Source: Phycisphaerales bacterium (GTDB lineage: Bacteria > Planctomycetota > Phycisphaerae > Phycisphaerales > UBA1924). Taken from it: a stretch of DNA of 64,000 nucleotides. A program made the position numbers and the translations under genes. The stretch spans positions 531,003 to 595,002 of the forward strand of contig JAHDXL010000001.1 of assembly GCA_023382935.1 (NCBI GenBank), given 5' to 3'. Under the pieces are notes generated by a model. The model did no database searches. It worked only from the letters and a program-made list of their open reading frames with translations, and had not been told where the DNA came from. Of the stretch, positions 8,543-17,207 are shown piece by piece (positions within the stretch are counted from its first letter, which is position 1; each line of letters begins with the position of its first letter).

Positions 8543-8596
8543 CGTGCCGGCCATTTTCTGACTCGGGAGTTGCTGCAACCGGTCGGCTGTCCGCGC
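8543..8596 (+). repeat. Dispersed intergenic repeat, copy 1
   Basis: This stretch aligns with 11762-11814 across about 53 bases with few gaps. Shared blocks are CGTGCCGGC, CTCGG, AGTTGCTGC, ACCGGTCG and CCGCGC. It lies in the 193-base gap between the phosphoesterase and the prenyltransferase, a gap with no convincing gene. Confidence 0.5.
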
Positions 8597-8682
8597 AAAG
8601 AGCCGCGGCGTGCAGATGGTGTTGCTGCCACGACGTCCGGCCGCTCCAGGATGCCCCGGGGAGCAAGACGCCGGCATTCTCC

Positions 8683-9660
8683 TCATCTCCGATATCCCAC
8701 GGGGTGCTCGACCAGCCCGTACAACTCGCGCATGACGTTCATGCCGATCACACCGGCCAGAGCCAGTCCGCTCATGATCGCCCCCTGCACCAGCAGCCCG
8801 CTTCCCAGAAGCCACGTGCACGCATACAGCGCCAGCCAGATCGTCCCGTGGCGGTGAATCTTCTCGGCCAGGCGCGGGCCCGGGCCCAGCGCGCGGGCAC
8901 GCCGATACACGTTCAGCCCGAACAACGCCGCCAGCACGACGCACACCACCGGGCCCGTCCACCCATGTGCCACCGGCGATTGAAGGCGATTCCCTTCAGG
9001 CGCTGGCAGCAGGAACAGCAGCACCGACCACAGCACCCAGCCCGCCAGCGCAAAGCCGATCGCACGCCGCGTCATTGGCGGGGTCTTGCGCCCCAGCACG
9101 TGCGCCAGCCCCGCCACCGCCAGCCCATGCGTCATCGCCAGCCAGACCGGCCACACAAACCTCAACTCCACGTTGGGCACCAGCATGTAGCCCGCGTAAA
9201 TCAGCCCGAGGAGCAGCAGACCAATCGCCGGGATGAACTTGCCCGTCGCGTTGAACGCCAGCACCGCCACCAGCAGCCCCACCATCAGCACCACCCCCAC
9301 CGTCCCGAACGTGGCCGCTCCCAGCACGGCGACGATCATCGTGACAGCCGTGCTCACCACCGCTGCGTCGATCCTGATGTTGCCCGACACCAAGGGCTTG
9401 CCCGGCTTGAGTTGTGCATCGCGGTGATAGTCAAGTATGTCGTTGAGGCAGGTGCCGAAGGCGTACAACCCCCCGGCGGCAAACGCACCCCCAACCAGCA
9501 GAATCCACAATTGCCCCTCGACGAGGCTCTCCGGCGGGTGCTCCCCCGGGGCCCCACGCGACCAGAGAATGACGAACCAGACGTTGGCCACGGCGGCAAA
9601 CGCGGTCGAAATCCGCGTCAGCCGCAGAATCGAGGCAACCTGGAGAAGTCTGTTCCTCAC
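8683..9660 (-). CDS. UbiA-family prenyltransferase
   Basis: A 325-residue integral membrane protein with about eight to nine hydrophobic segments. The first prenyl-diphosphate-binding aspartate motif is NDILDYHRDA near residue 85, followed by the family-typical LKPGKPLVSGNI. The second aspartate motif is not clear, so activity is less certain. UbiA enzymes attach polyprenyl chains to aromatic or other acceptors; the acceptor here is unknown. The open frame runs to 9771 without an ATG at the fold start. The GTG at 9660 was chosen because it sits 7 bases after TACCAT and avoids the divergent ribH gene. Confidence 0.82.
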   Translation of the reverse strand: MRNRLLQVASILRLTRISTAFAAVANVWFVILWSRGAPGEHPPESLVEGQLWILLVGGAFAAGGLYAFGTCLNDILDYHRDAQLKPGKPLVSGNIRIDAAVVSTAVTMIVAVLGAATFGTVGVVLMVGLLVAVLAFNATGKFIPAIGLLLLGLIYAGYMLVPNVELRFVWPVWLAMTHGLAVAGLAHVLGRKTPPMTRRAIGFALAGWVLWSVLLFLLPAPEGNRLQSPVAHGWTGPVVCVVLAALFGLNVYRRARALGPGPRLAEKIHRHGTIWLALYACTWLLGSGLLVQGAIMSGLALAGVIGMNVMRELYGLVEHPVGYRR

Positions 9661-9667
9661 CGGGTCG

Positions 9668-9673
9668 ATGGTA
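9668..9673 (-). promoter_or_regulatory. -10-like box TACCAT before the UbiA gene
   Basis: TACCAT ends 7 bases before the GTG at 9660. There is no Shine-Dalgarno, consistent with leaderless expression. Confidence 0.42.
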
Positions 9674-9737
9674 CCCGCCCCTCCGCAGCGGGAGGGGGGC
9701 ACGCCCCTCACCTCAAGACAACGGGCGCGTGCGGCTC

Positions 9738-9743
9738 TACGAT
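9738..9743 (+). promoter_or_regulatory. -10-like box TACGAT before ribH
   Basis: TACGAT ends 9 bases before the ATG at 9753. It would start the ribH-nusB-ftsY operon with a leader of 0-3 bases. Confidence 0.38.
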
Positions 9744-9752
9744 CGCGTTCCC

Positions 9753-10283
9753 ATGAGCCCCGCTTCCACACAAATGCCCCCGGTGGCGATCATCGTCAGC
9801 CGGTACAACGAGACCATCACCAGCGCCCTGTTGGAGGGGGCCCGCAGCACCTACCTGGCCGCTGGCGGAATCGCCGAACGCCTCGGCGTGATCGAAGCCC
9901 CGGGGGCCTTCGAGTTGCCGGTGCTGGCCAACGCGGCCGCCCAGAGCGGTCTCTATCGCGGCGTGGTCGCCCTCGGCTGCATCATCAAGGGCGAGACTCG
10001 GCATGACGAGTACATCGCCGGCGCCATTGCCCACGCCATCGCCGATATCGGGGTCAGAACGGGCGTGCCGGTGGCCTTCGGCGTGCTGACCACCGAGAAC
10101 ACCGAGCAGGCAAAGGCACGCGCCGGCGGCGACAAGGGCAACAAGGGCGCCGAAGCCATGATCGCCCTGCTCGAAACGCTCCACGCCCTCAAGTCCATCG
10201 GTGAGGCGGCCGACACGCACACCCCCGGCATCGCCTGCCGCATCAGGACGCCGGCGAGGGACAAATCGCGGGGGAACGGGTGA
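9753..10283 (+). CDS. ribH: 6,7-dimethyl-8-ribityllumazine synthase
   Basis: A 176-residue enzyme that joins the RibB product to the ribityl pyrimidine, the step before riboflavin. Family motifs are clear: the substrate loop SRYNETITSALLEGA, APGAFELPV, and the catalytic histidine region GCIIKGETRHDEYI (about residue 85). The core ends near residue 150 (LLETLHALKSIG); about 25 further residues (ADTHTPGIACRIR onward) are an extra tail. A GTG at 9729 is possible, but the ATG at 9753 fits the -10-like box. The TGA overlaps the nusB ATG (TGATG), so the two genes are coupled. The rest of riboflavin synthesis, apart from the gene at 56886, is not nearby. Confidence 0.95.
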   Translation: MSPASTQMPPVAIIVSRYNETITSALLEGARSTYLAAGGIAERLGVIEAPGAFELPVLANAAAQSGLYRGVVALGCIIKGETRHDEYIAGAIAHAIADIGVRTGVPVAFGVLTTENTEQAKARAGGDKGNKGAEAMIALLETLHALKSIGEAADTHTPGIACRIRTPARDKSRGNG

Positions 10284-10756
10284 TGGCCACGCCGCGGCTC
10301 ATCCGCAAACTGGCGCTGCTGGCGCTGTACCAACTCGACGCTCGCGGAGAGCAGGACGCCGAGCACGTCCGCGCTTCGCTCTCGGACGCCGAGAGCCTGG
10401 CCGAGGAAGGCCTGTGTTTCGATGAAAATGACGAGAAACTGACCGAGCGCGACTATGCCCGGGCCTATGAGATGGCGCTGAGGGCCTATCGCCTCCGCGG
10501 ACAGGCCGACCGCCTGCTTCTTGAACTGGCGCCCGACTGGCCCCCCCACCGCCAGGCGGCCATCGACCGCGCGATCCTGCGCCTCGGCTACTACGAGATC
10601 GTCTCAAACAAGGTTCCGTACCGCGACGCGATCAATGAGGCCGTCGAACTGGCTCGGTCGTTCAGCACCGAGAAATCTCCCACGTTCATCAAAGGGCTGC
10701 TGGCCGCCGTATACAAGCGGCACGCGGCCGGGAAGAACCCCGAGGCTTCGTCGTGA
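10283..10756 (+). CDS. nusB: Transcription antitermination factor NusB
   Basis: A 157-residue all-helical RNA-binding protein that, with NusE (S10), binds boxA RNA and supports rRNA antitermination. Family features are the N-terminal RKLALLALYQLD helix, the acidic central linker (about residues 30-60) and the C-terminal signature AILRLGYYEI, VPYRDAINEAVELARSFS and SPTFIKGLLAAVYK. It is coupled to ribH by TGATG and to ftsY by GTGA. The ribH-nusB pairing is a common bacterial arrangement. Confidence 0.95.
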   Translation: MATPRLIRKLALLALYQLDARGEQDAEHVRASLSDAESLAEEGLCFDENDEKLTERDYARAYEMALRAYRLRGQADRLLLELAPDWPPHRQAAIDRAILRLGYYEIVSNKVPYRDAINEAVELARSFSTEKSPTFIKGLLAAVYKRHAAGKNPEASS

Positions 10757-11670
10757 TCCGGTCGGTCTTCACCAAAATCAAGGGTGGCCTGGAGCGGACG
10801 CGGCAGGGCTTCGTGTCTCAGTTGCGCTCGCTGCTGCGCGGCCAGCGTCTGAGCCCCGAACTGATCAGCCAACTCGAAACCCGCCTGATCGAGTCCGACG
10901 TGGGCGTCCACGCGACGCGCCGGCTGATCGAAGGAATCCGCACCGACTTCAAGTCCGGCCACATGAGCAGAGGCGAGGATGCCCTGGAGTATCTCAAGCG
11001 CGAACTCAAAGCCATGTGGCCCGAGGCCGACCGTCGCCTGCGCCTGGCCGAAAGCAGTCCCACCGTGATCCTCGTCACCGGCGTGAACGGCGCGGGCAAG
11101 ACCACCAGCATCGCCAAACTCTGCCACGCGCTCAAGGCCGACGGCAGGAGCGTGATGCTCGGTGCGTGCGATACCTTTCGCGCTGGCGCGGTGCGCCAAC
11201 TGGAAATCTGGGCCGAAAGGCTCGGCGTGCCGGTGATCAAGGGCCAGCAGGGGGGCGACCCCGCGGCCGTGGCGTTTGACGCCTGCGGCGCAGCCAAGTC
11301 ACGCGGGGTCGACGTGCTCATCCTTGACACGGCCGGACGCCTGCACACGCAGGATCCACTGATGCGGCAACTCACCAAGATCCGCTCCGTGGCCGAGAAG
11401 CAGATCACCGGAGCGCCCCACGAGGTGCTGCTCGTGCTCGATGCGACGAGCGGGCAGAACGCGCTCCGCCAAGCCGAGGAGTTCTCCAAGGCCGTCGGCG
11501 TCACCGGCATCTTCCTGACCAAACTCGACGGCACGGCCAAGGGCGGCATCGTGGTCGCCGTGCGTGAGGCGACCGACATTCCGGTCAAGTTCATCGGCGT
11601 GGGCGAGCGACCCGAGGACATTCAGCCTTTCGACCCCGAGCAGTTCATCGAAGCGATGTTCGAGGAGTAG
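10753..11670 (+). CDS. ftsY: Signal recognition particle receptor FtsY
   Basis: A 305-residue SRP-family GTPase that receives the SRP-ribosome complex at the membrane. It has the N domain (about residues 15-95), then the G domain with P-loop GVNGAGKTTS (about 110-119), DTFRAGAVRQLE, DTAGR, TKLDGTAKGG and the C-terminal GVGERPEDIQPFDP. The acidic A domain of Escherichia coli FtsY is absent, which is common. The GTG start overlaps the nusB stop (GTGA). Confidence 0.96.
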   Translation: MIRSVFTKIKGGLERTRQGFVSQLRSLLRGQRLSPELISQLETRLIESDVGVHATRRLIEGIRTDFKSGHMSRGEDALEYLKRELKAMWPEADRRLRLAESSPTVILVTGVNGAGKTTSIAKLCHALKADGRSVMLGACDTFRAGAVRQLEIWAERLGVPVIKGQQGGDPAAVAFDACGAAKSRGVDVLILDTAGRLHTQDPLMRQLTKIRSVAEKQITGAPHEVLLVLDATSGQNALRQAEEFSKAVGVTGIFLTKLDGTAKGGIVVAVREATDIPVKFIGVGERPEDIQPFDPEQFIEAMFEE

Positions 11671-11683
11671 GCACGAAGAAGCG

Positions 11684-11701
11684 TCCCCGCCTCTCCGGGG
11701 A
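11684..11701. terminator. Hairpin between convergent ftsY and the pyruvate kinase gene
   Basis: TCCCCG and CGGGGA form a 6-bp stem around a 6-base loop, 14 bases after the ftsY stop. A second hairpin, CCCTCGC/GCGAGGG with loop CCAC, lies at 11743-11760. Neither has a T-tract. They may act as bidirectional ends for the converging transcripts. Confidence 0.35.
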
Positions 11702-11761
11702 GGGCAGCGCGACGAAGCGATGAAGGGGGATCACATCAGAGCCCCTCGCCCACGCGAGGGC

Positions 11762-11814
11762 CGTGCCGGCAATGCCCGCCCTCGGAGTTGCTGCGACCGG
11801 TCGCCCCGCCGCGC
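11762..11814 (+). repeat. Dispersed intergenic repeat, copy 2
   Basis: Aligns with 8543-8596 through CGTGCCGGC, CTCGG, AGTTGCTGC, ACCGGTCG and CCGCGC. It follows a 7-bp hairpin, and the same order (hairpin, then TGCCGGCA) is seen near 43871-43926. Confidence 0.5.
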
Positions 11815-11853
11815 GCCGGCAGAAGCCTCGGAAAGACGGGGCTCGCCGTCACA

Positions 11854-13404
11854 TCACCCCACGCCTTCCACCTGCGCCATGGCCACGTGCAGCGGGCGGA
11901 ACATGGACATCTTCTTCCGCTGGTGCGGCTCCATGCGCGTCAGAATGTCGCTCAGCGTCCGCACGGCGCTCAGGATCTCCGGTCCCTTGTTCAGCATCAC
12001 GCACTCGGCCCGCTGCGCCATCGCCGCGTCGGTGATTTCCGCGCGAGTCGGCCTGCCCTGCTTGGCCAGCGACGCCAGAACCTCGGTCGCCCAGATCACC
12101 GGCGTGTGCGCCGCCTCGCACAGCCACAGAATCTCCTCCTGAATCTCGGCCATGCGCTCGAACCCGCACTCGATTGCCAGATCCCCTCGCGCAATCATCA
12201 CGCCGCCCACCGGCGTGCGCATCAATTCAAACAGCAGCGAGGGCAGGTTGTGGAAGCCCTCGCGGGTTTCGATCTTGAGCACCTGCGCGATCAAACGATC
12301 CGTCACCTCCGCCAGCGCCATCCGCAGGTCGGCCACGTCCCTGGCCGTGCGCACAAACGACAGTGCCAGCCCATCCACGTGCGGCGCCAGCACGCGCATG
12401 GCCGCCCGATCCTCCTCGCTCAGCGCGGGCAGGTTGATCCGCGTGTCGGGAAGGTTCAGCCCCTTCTCCAGCCGCAGTTTCTGCCCGCCCGGCTTGGTGA
12501 ACTCCACGCGCAGCGTGGCGCCGCGCTCGTCCAGCGACGCGACCTCGGCCCCGATCTTGCCGTCGTCAAACCACACCTGGTGCCCAGGCCGCAATCCACT
12601 GAGCACCTCCGCGTGCGAGCAGCCCACCGCCGGTATCGGCAGCATCCTGCCCGGATCCTGCGTCTCGACTTCCAGGTCCGGCGAACTGTGCAGCAGCAGC
12701 GTGTCTCCCGCGTGCAGTCGAATGGCCTCGCGACGCTGTCCCTTCTTCACGATCGACGTGGTCCGCAGTTTCGGCCCGGAGAGATCGGCAAACACCCGGC
12801 AGTCGCGCCCCGTCGCGCGCCGCGCATCGCGCAGGTTCTCAATCATCGCCAACCACTCGTCCGGCCCGTCGTGTGCGGTGTTGATCCGCATCACGTTCAT
12901 TCCGCGCTCGACACATCCGCGCACGAACGACGTGTCCGTCGCCGCCTCGGTCGGCATGGTCACCATGATGCGGACGGTCCGCTCCCGAGGCCGCGGACCC
13001 AGCAACGCATCGGTCTGCCGATCGAGCAGCGATCGCCCCACCTCGAAAGGAAGTGCCCCCGCCCGCGCCCGCTCGGCCGGCAACGGCGGCTCGGCGAGGC
13101 GCGCGGCTGCATAGCGCACCGCCGAAATCGCCCACTCCACGCACGGCTCGGCCCGACCCAAACTCGACAGGCCCAGCGACGCCAGCCTCTTCTGCAACGG
13201 GCGCAGGTCGTGCTCGCGCATCGACAGGTAGTGCACCAGGTTGCGTGCGCTCTGCACCCGCGACGGAGACGCCGCCTCGATCCGCCCACGCTGCACTTCC
13301 TCCCGCCGCCAGGCCTCGGTCAGCAGGATCGAGAGGTCTTCATAGACGCGCCGCGCCGAGTCCGTCTGCGTCTCACCCGTGTGATTGGATAATGCGCTCC
13401 CCAT
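11854..13404 (-). CDS. Atypical pyruvate kinase-like protein with N-terminal extension
   Basis: A 516-residue protein. About 125 helical N-terminal residues include NLVHYLSMREHDLRPLQ and RLASLGLSSLGRAE. They precede a pyruvate kinase barrel with MRINTAHD, the active-site KIETREGF (about residue 376) and MIARGDLAIE (about 400). The usual C-terminal regulatory domain is missing; the sequence ends soon after the barrel. Conventional enzymes use phosphoenolpyruvate and ADP. The catalytic core appears mostly kept, but a different substrate or a regulatory role is possible. The start is supported by a TATGAT box 6 bases upstream. Monocistronic and convergent with ftsY. Confidence 0.8.
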   Translation of the reverse strand: MGSALSNHTGETQTDSARRVYEDLSILLTEAWRREEVQRGRIEAASPSRVQSARNLVHYLSMREHDLRPLQKRLASLGLSSLGRAEPCVEWAISAVRYAAARLAEPPLPAERARAGALPFEVGRSLLDRQTDALLGPRPRERTVRIMVTMPTEAATDTSFVRGCVERGMNVMRINTAHDGPDEWLAMIENLRDARRATGRDCRVFADLSGPKLRTTSIVKKGQRREAIRLHAGDTLLLHSSPDLEVETQDPGRMLPIPAVGCSHAEVLSGLRPGHQVWFDDGKIGAEVASLDERGATLRVEFTKPGGQKLRLEKGLNLPDTRINLPALSEEDRAAMRVLAPHVDGLALSFVRTARDVADLRMALAEVTDRLIAQVLKIETREGFHNLPSLLFELMRTPVGGVMIARGDLAIECGFERMAEIQEEILWLCEAAHTPVIWATEVLASLAKQGRPTRAEITDAAMAQRAECVMLNKGPEILSAVRTLSDILTRMEPHQRKKMSMFRPLHVAMAQVEGVG

Positions 13405-13410
13405 GCCCAG

Positions 13411-13416
13411 ATCATA
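13411..13416 (-). promoter_or_regulatory. -10-like box TATGAT before the pyruvate kinase gene
   Basis: TATGAT, five of six matches to TATAAT, ends 6 bases before the ATG at 13404. No Shine-Dalgarno is present. Confidence 0.48.
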
Positions 13417-13442
13417 TGAACGGGCACGATTCGGTCTGCGCT

Positions 13443-13473
13443 AAAAATGCGTCAGGTGTACCACTCGGTGCAC
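13443..13473 (-). terminator. Possible terminator of the sorted secreted protein gene
   Basis: GTGTACC (13456-13462) and GGTGCAC (13467-13473) form a 7-bp stem with one wobble pair. On the minus strand a run of five T (13443-13447) follows 8 bases later. It lies just after the stop at 13501. Confidence 0.35.
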
Positions 13474-13500
13474 AAGTCTGCATCGCCCAGACAACTCAGA

Positions 13501-14115
13501 TCACGAGTTCCATCGGCGCCGGCACCGTCCAAGCACGCTTCCGATCACCAGCAAGCCGGCCGTGCCCGGCGCCGGTACGCCGTAGAACTCGACCTCGCTG
13601 AGAAACACCCAAGGGTGCGTGCCGTCGTAGACCGTCAGCGTGATCGTGTCCGACGCCAGCGCCAGGTCGCTGATCGAAAACGTAATTGGATCGCCCGAAG
13701 CGCCGTCGGGAATCGCGTACACCGCGTCAAACGCCCCCGCCTGCACACGCACCGACCCGGGCGTGGAGACGCCGCCCCGACCGTTCGAGTCGTCGGCGTG
13801 GATCACGATGGTGTCGATGATCGTCCCCGGATTGAAGTGAAAGGTAATCGCCGGCTCCACCGTCCACCAACCGACATATGGGCTAGGCGTGATGTCCCAG
13901 TTGGTCGTGGCGATGATGCCGTCAGTCAGGTCGCCCAACCCGCCCGACAGCGGCGAGAGCGACTGCGTCGTGTTGCCCGTCCCGTTGTACGAGTCGTCCC
14001 AGTAGGTGAACGACCCGGTCTCGCCGTTGAGCATGTCGTAACTCAGCGGCATGACCTGACCAGACGCCGCCGCCGTGCCCGCCAGCACCATCGTGAGCAA
14101 CAATCGCTTTCGCAT
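13501..14115 (-). CDS. Secreted protein with PEP-CTERM-like C-terminal sorting tail
   Basis: A 204-residue exported protein of unknown function. A signal peptide (MRKRLLLTMVLAGTAAASGQ) is followed by a discoidin-like beta-sandwich style sequence (residues about 20-175) with NWDITPSPYVGWWTVEP and DTIVIHADDSNGRGG. The C-terminus has PAPGTAGLLVIGSVLG followed by RCRRRW, the proline-hydrophobic-arginine layout of exosortase substrates, in a diverged form. A frame runs upstream to 14574, but the start with the signal peptide is preceded by GAGAGGAAGCCCT, a good ribosome-binding site. No exosortase is in the window. Confidence 0.75.
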   Translation of the reverse strand: MRKRLLLTMVLAGTAAASGQVMPLSYDMLNGETGSFTYWDDSYNGTGNTTQSLSPLSGGLGDLTDGIIATTNWDITPSPYVGWWTVEPAITFHFNPGTIIDTIVIHADDSNGRGGVSTPGSVRVQAGAFDAVYAIPDGASGDPITFSISDLALASDTITLTVYDGTHPWVFLSEVEFYGVPAPGTAGLLVIGSVLGRCRRRWNS

Positions 14116-14234
14116 AGGGCTTCCTCTCTCAGCGCGCACACTTATGCACACGTTGATTCTAGAGCGAAATCGGTCGCATGCAACCCAATTCAGGGTGCCA
14201 CCGCGCGATCTTGGTCCGGTAACGCTCATGCTCG

Positions 14235-14960
14235 TTACGCCTGCTCGGGCATCTGCTTGACGTTCGGGCACACATCCACCCACTTCGCGCCCTGCGGCCT
14301 CGCCCAGCGCACCGCGTTGGCAATCACCCGCTGGATCTGCGGGTGGTGATACGTTGGGTAACTCTCGTGCCCTGGGCGGAAGTAGAAAATCCGCCCCGCT
14401 CCGCGCTGCCAGCACACCCCCGATCGGAAGACCTCGCCCCCCTTGAACCACGAGATGAACACCGTCTCCTCCGGCTCGGGGATTCCGAACGGCTCGCCGT
14501 ACATCTCCTCGCGATCGAGCACGATGCATCGGTCGATTCCGGCCGCGATCGGATGTGACGGATTGGTCACCCACAGCCGCTCACGTTCGTCGGCCTCGCG
14601 CCAGCACAGCGAACAGGTCGTTCCCATCAGCCGCTTGAAGATCTTCGAGTAGTGACCCGAGTGCAGCACGATCAGCCCCATGCCCTCGAGCACGCGCTTG
14701 TGCACGTGCTCGACGATCGCATCCTCAACCTTGTCATGGGCCATGTGCCCCCACCAGATCAGCACGTCGGTCGTGTCCAGCCGCTTCTGCGTCAGACCGT
14801 GCTCAACCTGTTCGAGCGTGGCCGTCGACACGGAAATTTCCGCGTCCTTCGCCAGCGCCGCGGCGATGCACCCGTGAATGCCCTCGGGATAGTTCTTCCG
14901 AATGTTCTCGTGCGTGCGCTCGTGGACGTTCTCGTTCCAGACAATGGTGTGGATGGGCAT
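14235..14960 (-). CDS. ThuA-domain protein
   Basis: A 241-residue cytosolic protein of the ThuA (trehalose utilisation) family, a class I glutamine amidotransferase-like fold. Visible family features are [12 protein letters not shown] (about residues 64-75), [19 protein letters not shown] (about 94-112) and the C-terminal [14 protein letters not shown] and VIANAVRWA. ThuA proteins occur with sugar oxidoreductases and are linked to disaccharide use; the reaction is not firmly known. The neighbour at 15033 is such an oxidoreductase, and another ThuA protein lies at 17208. Confidence 0.9.
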   Translation of the reverse strand: MPIHTIVWNENVHERTHENIRKNYPEGIHGCIAAALAKDAEISVSTATLEQVEHGLTQKRLDTTDVLIWWGHMAHDKVEDAIVEHVHKRVLEGMGLIVLHSGHYSKIFKRLMGTTCSLCWREADERERLWVTNPSHPIAAGIDRCIVLDREEMYGEPFGIPEPEETVFISWFKGGEVFRSGVCWQRGAGRIFYFRPGHESYPTYHHPQIQRVIANAVRWARPQGAKWVDVCPNVKQMPEQA

Positions 14961-14965
14961 GGTGG

Positions 14966-14971
14966 ATCGTA
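14966..14971 (-). promoter_or_regulatory. -10-like box TACGAT before the ThuA gene
   Basis: TACGAT ends 5 bases before the ATG at 14960. No Shine-Dalgarno is present. Confidence 0.4.
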
Positions 14972-15032
14972 GCGGGGATTCGGTGTGCCACGACTCCGTG
15001 AGTCGTGCGATCCGCCGCGACCGATCTCCGTT

Positions 15033-16097
15033 TCACGCGATCGACGTTTCCGCCCACAGCCCGCTGTGGGCCGAGCGCTCGCATGAATCCAGGTAGAACT
15101 GGATCTGCGCCCCGCGGACCAGGTCCGGCTCGCCCGGGCGGTTCTCCCGAATGGCCGACACGAAGCGCTCGATGTTGTTCGGCGTCGGCGCCAGCCGCAC
15201 CGGCTCCCACTCCCCGCTGATCAACCCCACGCCCCGGCACACGCGCACCAGGTGCGGGTCTTCGGCCAGATCCACCATCACCGCCCCCTCGGTGCCAAAC
15301 AACTCGAGGCGCTCCTGGTTCGGCACGCCCGCGGCCCAGCGCGTCAGTTGCACCACTCCCACGCCCCCCTCGCTGGGAACGATCTCAATGATCGCCGAGT
15401 CGTTGGCGTCCAGCGGGCGGCCTTTATATTCCGTCACCGGCACGCCATCGAGCATCTTGGGCAGACATGCCAGCGTGCAGCGGATGCGCGCCAGCGGCCC
15501 GGCGACGGCCGACGCCAGATCGAGCATGTGGCTGCCGATATCCGTCAGTGCTCCGCCCTCGCCATGGTGAGGCTTGTGCAGGCGCCACAGCCAGTGCGGC
15601 TCGGTCCAGTGTCCCCACACGCGCGTCGCGATCCAACTCTGGAAGTAACTTGCGTGCAGGTAGCGGATATGCCCGAGCGCCCCCGAGCGCGCCAGCCGGA
15701 TGGCCTCCTGCACGGCGCTGGCGTTGCGCTTCGTGAAGTTGATCATGTGCACAACCGGCGCGTTGCGTGCCGCCTCGGCCACCGCGCGCGCTTCTTCCAC
15801 CGTCACGCACAGCGGTTTCTCGCACAGCACGTGCTTCCCGGCCGCCAGCGCCGAGAGCACGATCTCCGCGTGCACATCCTCCGGCGTGGTGATCGACACC
15901 GCATCGCAGGCGTCAAACACCTCTTCCCGTGTGGAAACCGAATGGGCGAACCCATGCTTTTCCGCAAACGCCCGCGCCCGCGCCGGGTCGATGTCGCAGC
16001 AGGCCGACAACTTCACCCCAGGCACCTCCGCATACCGCTCGGCGTGCCAGTTCGCGAAACCTCCCGTCCCGATGATGCCCACGCGCAGGTTGCTCAT
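15033..16097 (-). CDS. Gfo/Idh/MocA-family oxidoreductase
   Basis: A 354-residue NAD(P)-dependent sugar oxidoreductase. The Rossmann loop is GIIGTGGFANWH (about residues 7-18), the EKP motif is LCEKPLC (about 95), and a conserved GGALTDIGSHMLD lies near 180. The last residues form the C-terminal beta-sheet domain. The substrate is unknown. The open frame extends to 16640 across galE antisense; the ATG at 16097 places the Rossmann fold at the N-terminus and has a purine-rich GAGAGGGGCGAGC before it. It is divergent from galE and adjacent to two ThuA genes, which suggests one sugar-processing function. Confidence 0.94.
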   Translation of the reverse strand: MSNLRVGIIGTGGFANWHAERYAEVPGVKLSACCDIDPARARAFAEKHGFAHSVSTREEVFDACDAVSITTPEDVHAEIVLSALAAGKHVLCEKPLCVTVEEARAVAEAARNAPVVHMINFTKRNASAVQEAIRLARSGALGHIRYLHASYFQSWIATRVWGHWTEPHWLWRLHKPHHGEGGALTDIGSHMLDLASAVAGPLARIRCTLACLPKMLDGVPVTEYKGRPLDANDSAIIEIVPSEGGVGVVQLTRWAAGVPNQERLELFGTEGAVMVDLAEDPHLVRVCRGVGLISGEWEPVRLAPTPNNIERFVSAIRENRPGEPDLVRGAQIQFYLDSCERSAHSGLWAETSIA

Positions 16098-16169
16098 GTG
16101 CTCGCCCCTCTCAGATAGACCTATCGTAATCCGGCGCACGACGCGAGGCCGAATGGCGAGGGGAGGGGC

Positions 16170-17195
16170 ATGAACATCCTGGTGACCGGAGGCGCAGGGT
16201 ACATCGGCTCGCACGCCGTGCAGCGCCTGCTGCGCGACGGGAACACCGTCGTCTGCGTTGACAACCTCTTCCGCGGACACGCCCGGGCCATGCACCTGCT
16301 CGCCCCCTGCGAGCGGCTCGTGTTTGAACGAAGTGATGTTGGTGACGGCACGCGCATGGAGCGCCTCATGCTCGATCATGGCGTCGACACCATCCTCCAC
16401 TTCGCCGCGCTGGCCTACGTCGGCGAAAGCGTCGACCAGCCGCTCCTCTACTACGAGAACAACGTCGCCGCCCCGCTCCACCTGCTCGAGGCAGCCGACC
16501 GTGCCGGCGTCGGTCGCTTCATCTTCTCCTCCAGTTGCGCCACCTACGGCGAGCCCCCGGCCGACCAGGTGCCCATTCGCGAAACCTGCCCACAGAAACC
16601 GATCAGCCCCTACGGACAGACCAAACTCGACTTCGAGCACATCCTCCGCTCCTGGGGCCTCGCCCGCGCCCGCGCCGGCAGGCCCGTCGCCATTGCCATG
16701 CTCCGATACTTCAACGTGGCCGGCGCCGATCGCTCAGGCCTGCTCGGCGAAGATCACACGCCCGAAACTCACCTCATTCCCGTCGCCATACAGGCCGCGC
16801 TGGGCAAGCGCCAGGGCATGGCCATCTTCGGCACCGACTACCCCACCCCCGACGGCACCTGCGTGCGCGACTATGTCCACGTCGAAGACCTCATAGACGC
16901 CCATGTGCGCGTGATGGAGAAGATCAACCCGGGCGACCTCCGCGCCTACAACGTGGGCATTGGCAAGGGTTACTCCGTCCGCCAGGTGCTCGACTCGGTC
17001 CGCCGTGTGACCGGACGGAACTTTGAAATCCGCCAGGAGCCCCGCCGCTCAGGGGATCCCGCGGCCTTGTTCAACAACCCGACCCTCATCCGCCGCGAAC
17101 TCGGCTGGCAGGCGTCGGTCACCGATCTTGACGTCATCGTTGATTCGGCGTGGCAATGGATGAAGCGCCACCCCGATGGATACGCGACCAGATAG
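16170..17195 (+). CDS. galE: UDP-glucose 4-epimerase
   Basis: A 341-residue short-chain dehydrogenase-type epimerase that interconverts UDP-glucose and UDP-galactose through a 4-keto intermediate. It has TGGAGYIGSH at residues 6-15, FSSSCATYG with the catalytic serine (about 124), the YxxxK pair in SPYGQTK (about 148-154), and the GalE-typical RYFNVAGAD and TPDGTCVRDYVHV. GGGGAGGGGC before the ATG is a strong ribosome-binding site. It may feed the glycan locus 4 kb downstream. The ThuA gene follows after 12 bases. Confidence 0.93.
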   Translation: MNILVTGGAGYIGSHAVQRLLRDGNTVVCVDNLFRGHARAMHLLAPCERLVFERSDVGDGTRMERLMLDHGVDTILHFAALAYVGESVDQPLLYYENNVAAPLHLLEAADRAGVGRFIFSSSCATYGEPPADQVPIRETCPQKPISPYGQTKLDFEHILRSWGLARARAGRPVAIAMLRYFNVAGADRSGLLGEDHTPETHLIPVAIQAALGKRQGMAIFGTDYPTPDGTCVRDYVHVEDLIDAHVRVMEKINPGDLRAYNVGIGKGYSVRQVLDSVRRVTGRNFEIRQEPRRSGDPAALFNNPTLIRRELGWQASVTDLDVIVDSAWQWMKRHPDGYATR

Positions 17196-17207
17196 AAGGA
17201 TGGAATC

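Noticed and set aside
11788-13392. 534-codon plus-strand open frame over the pyruvate kinase gene
   Set aside because: Antisense of a recognisable enzyme; the translation is Arg/His/Pro-rich noise.
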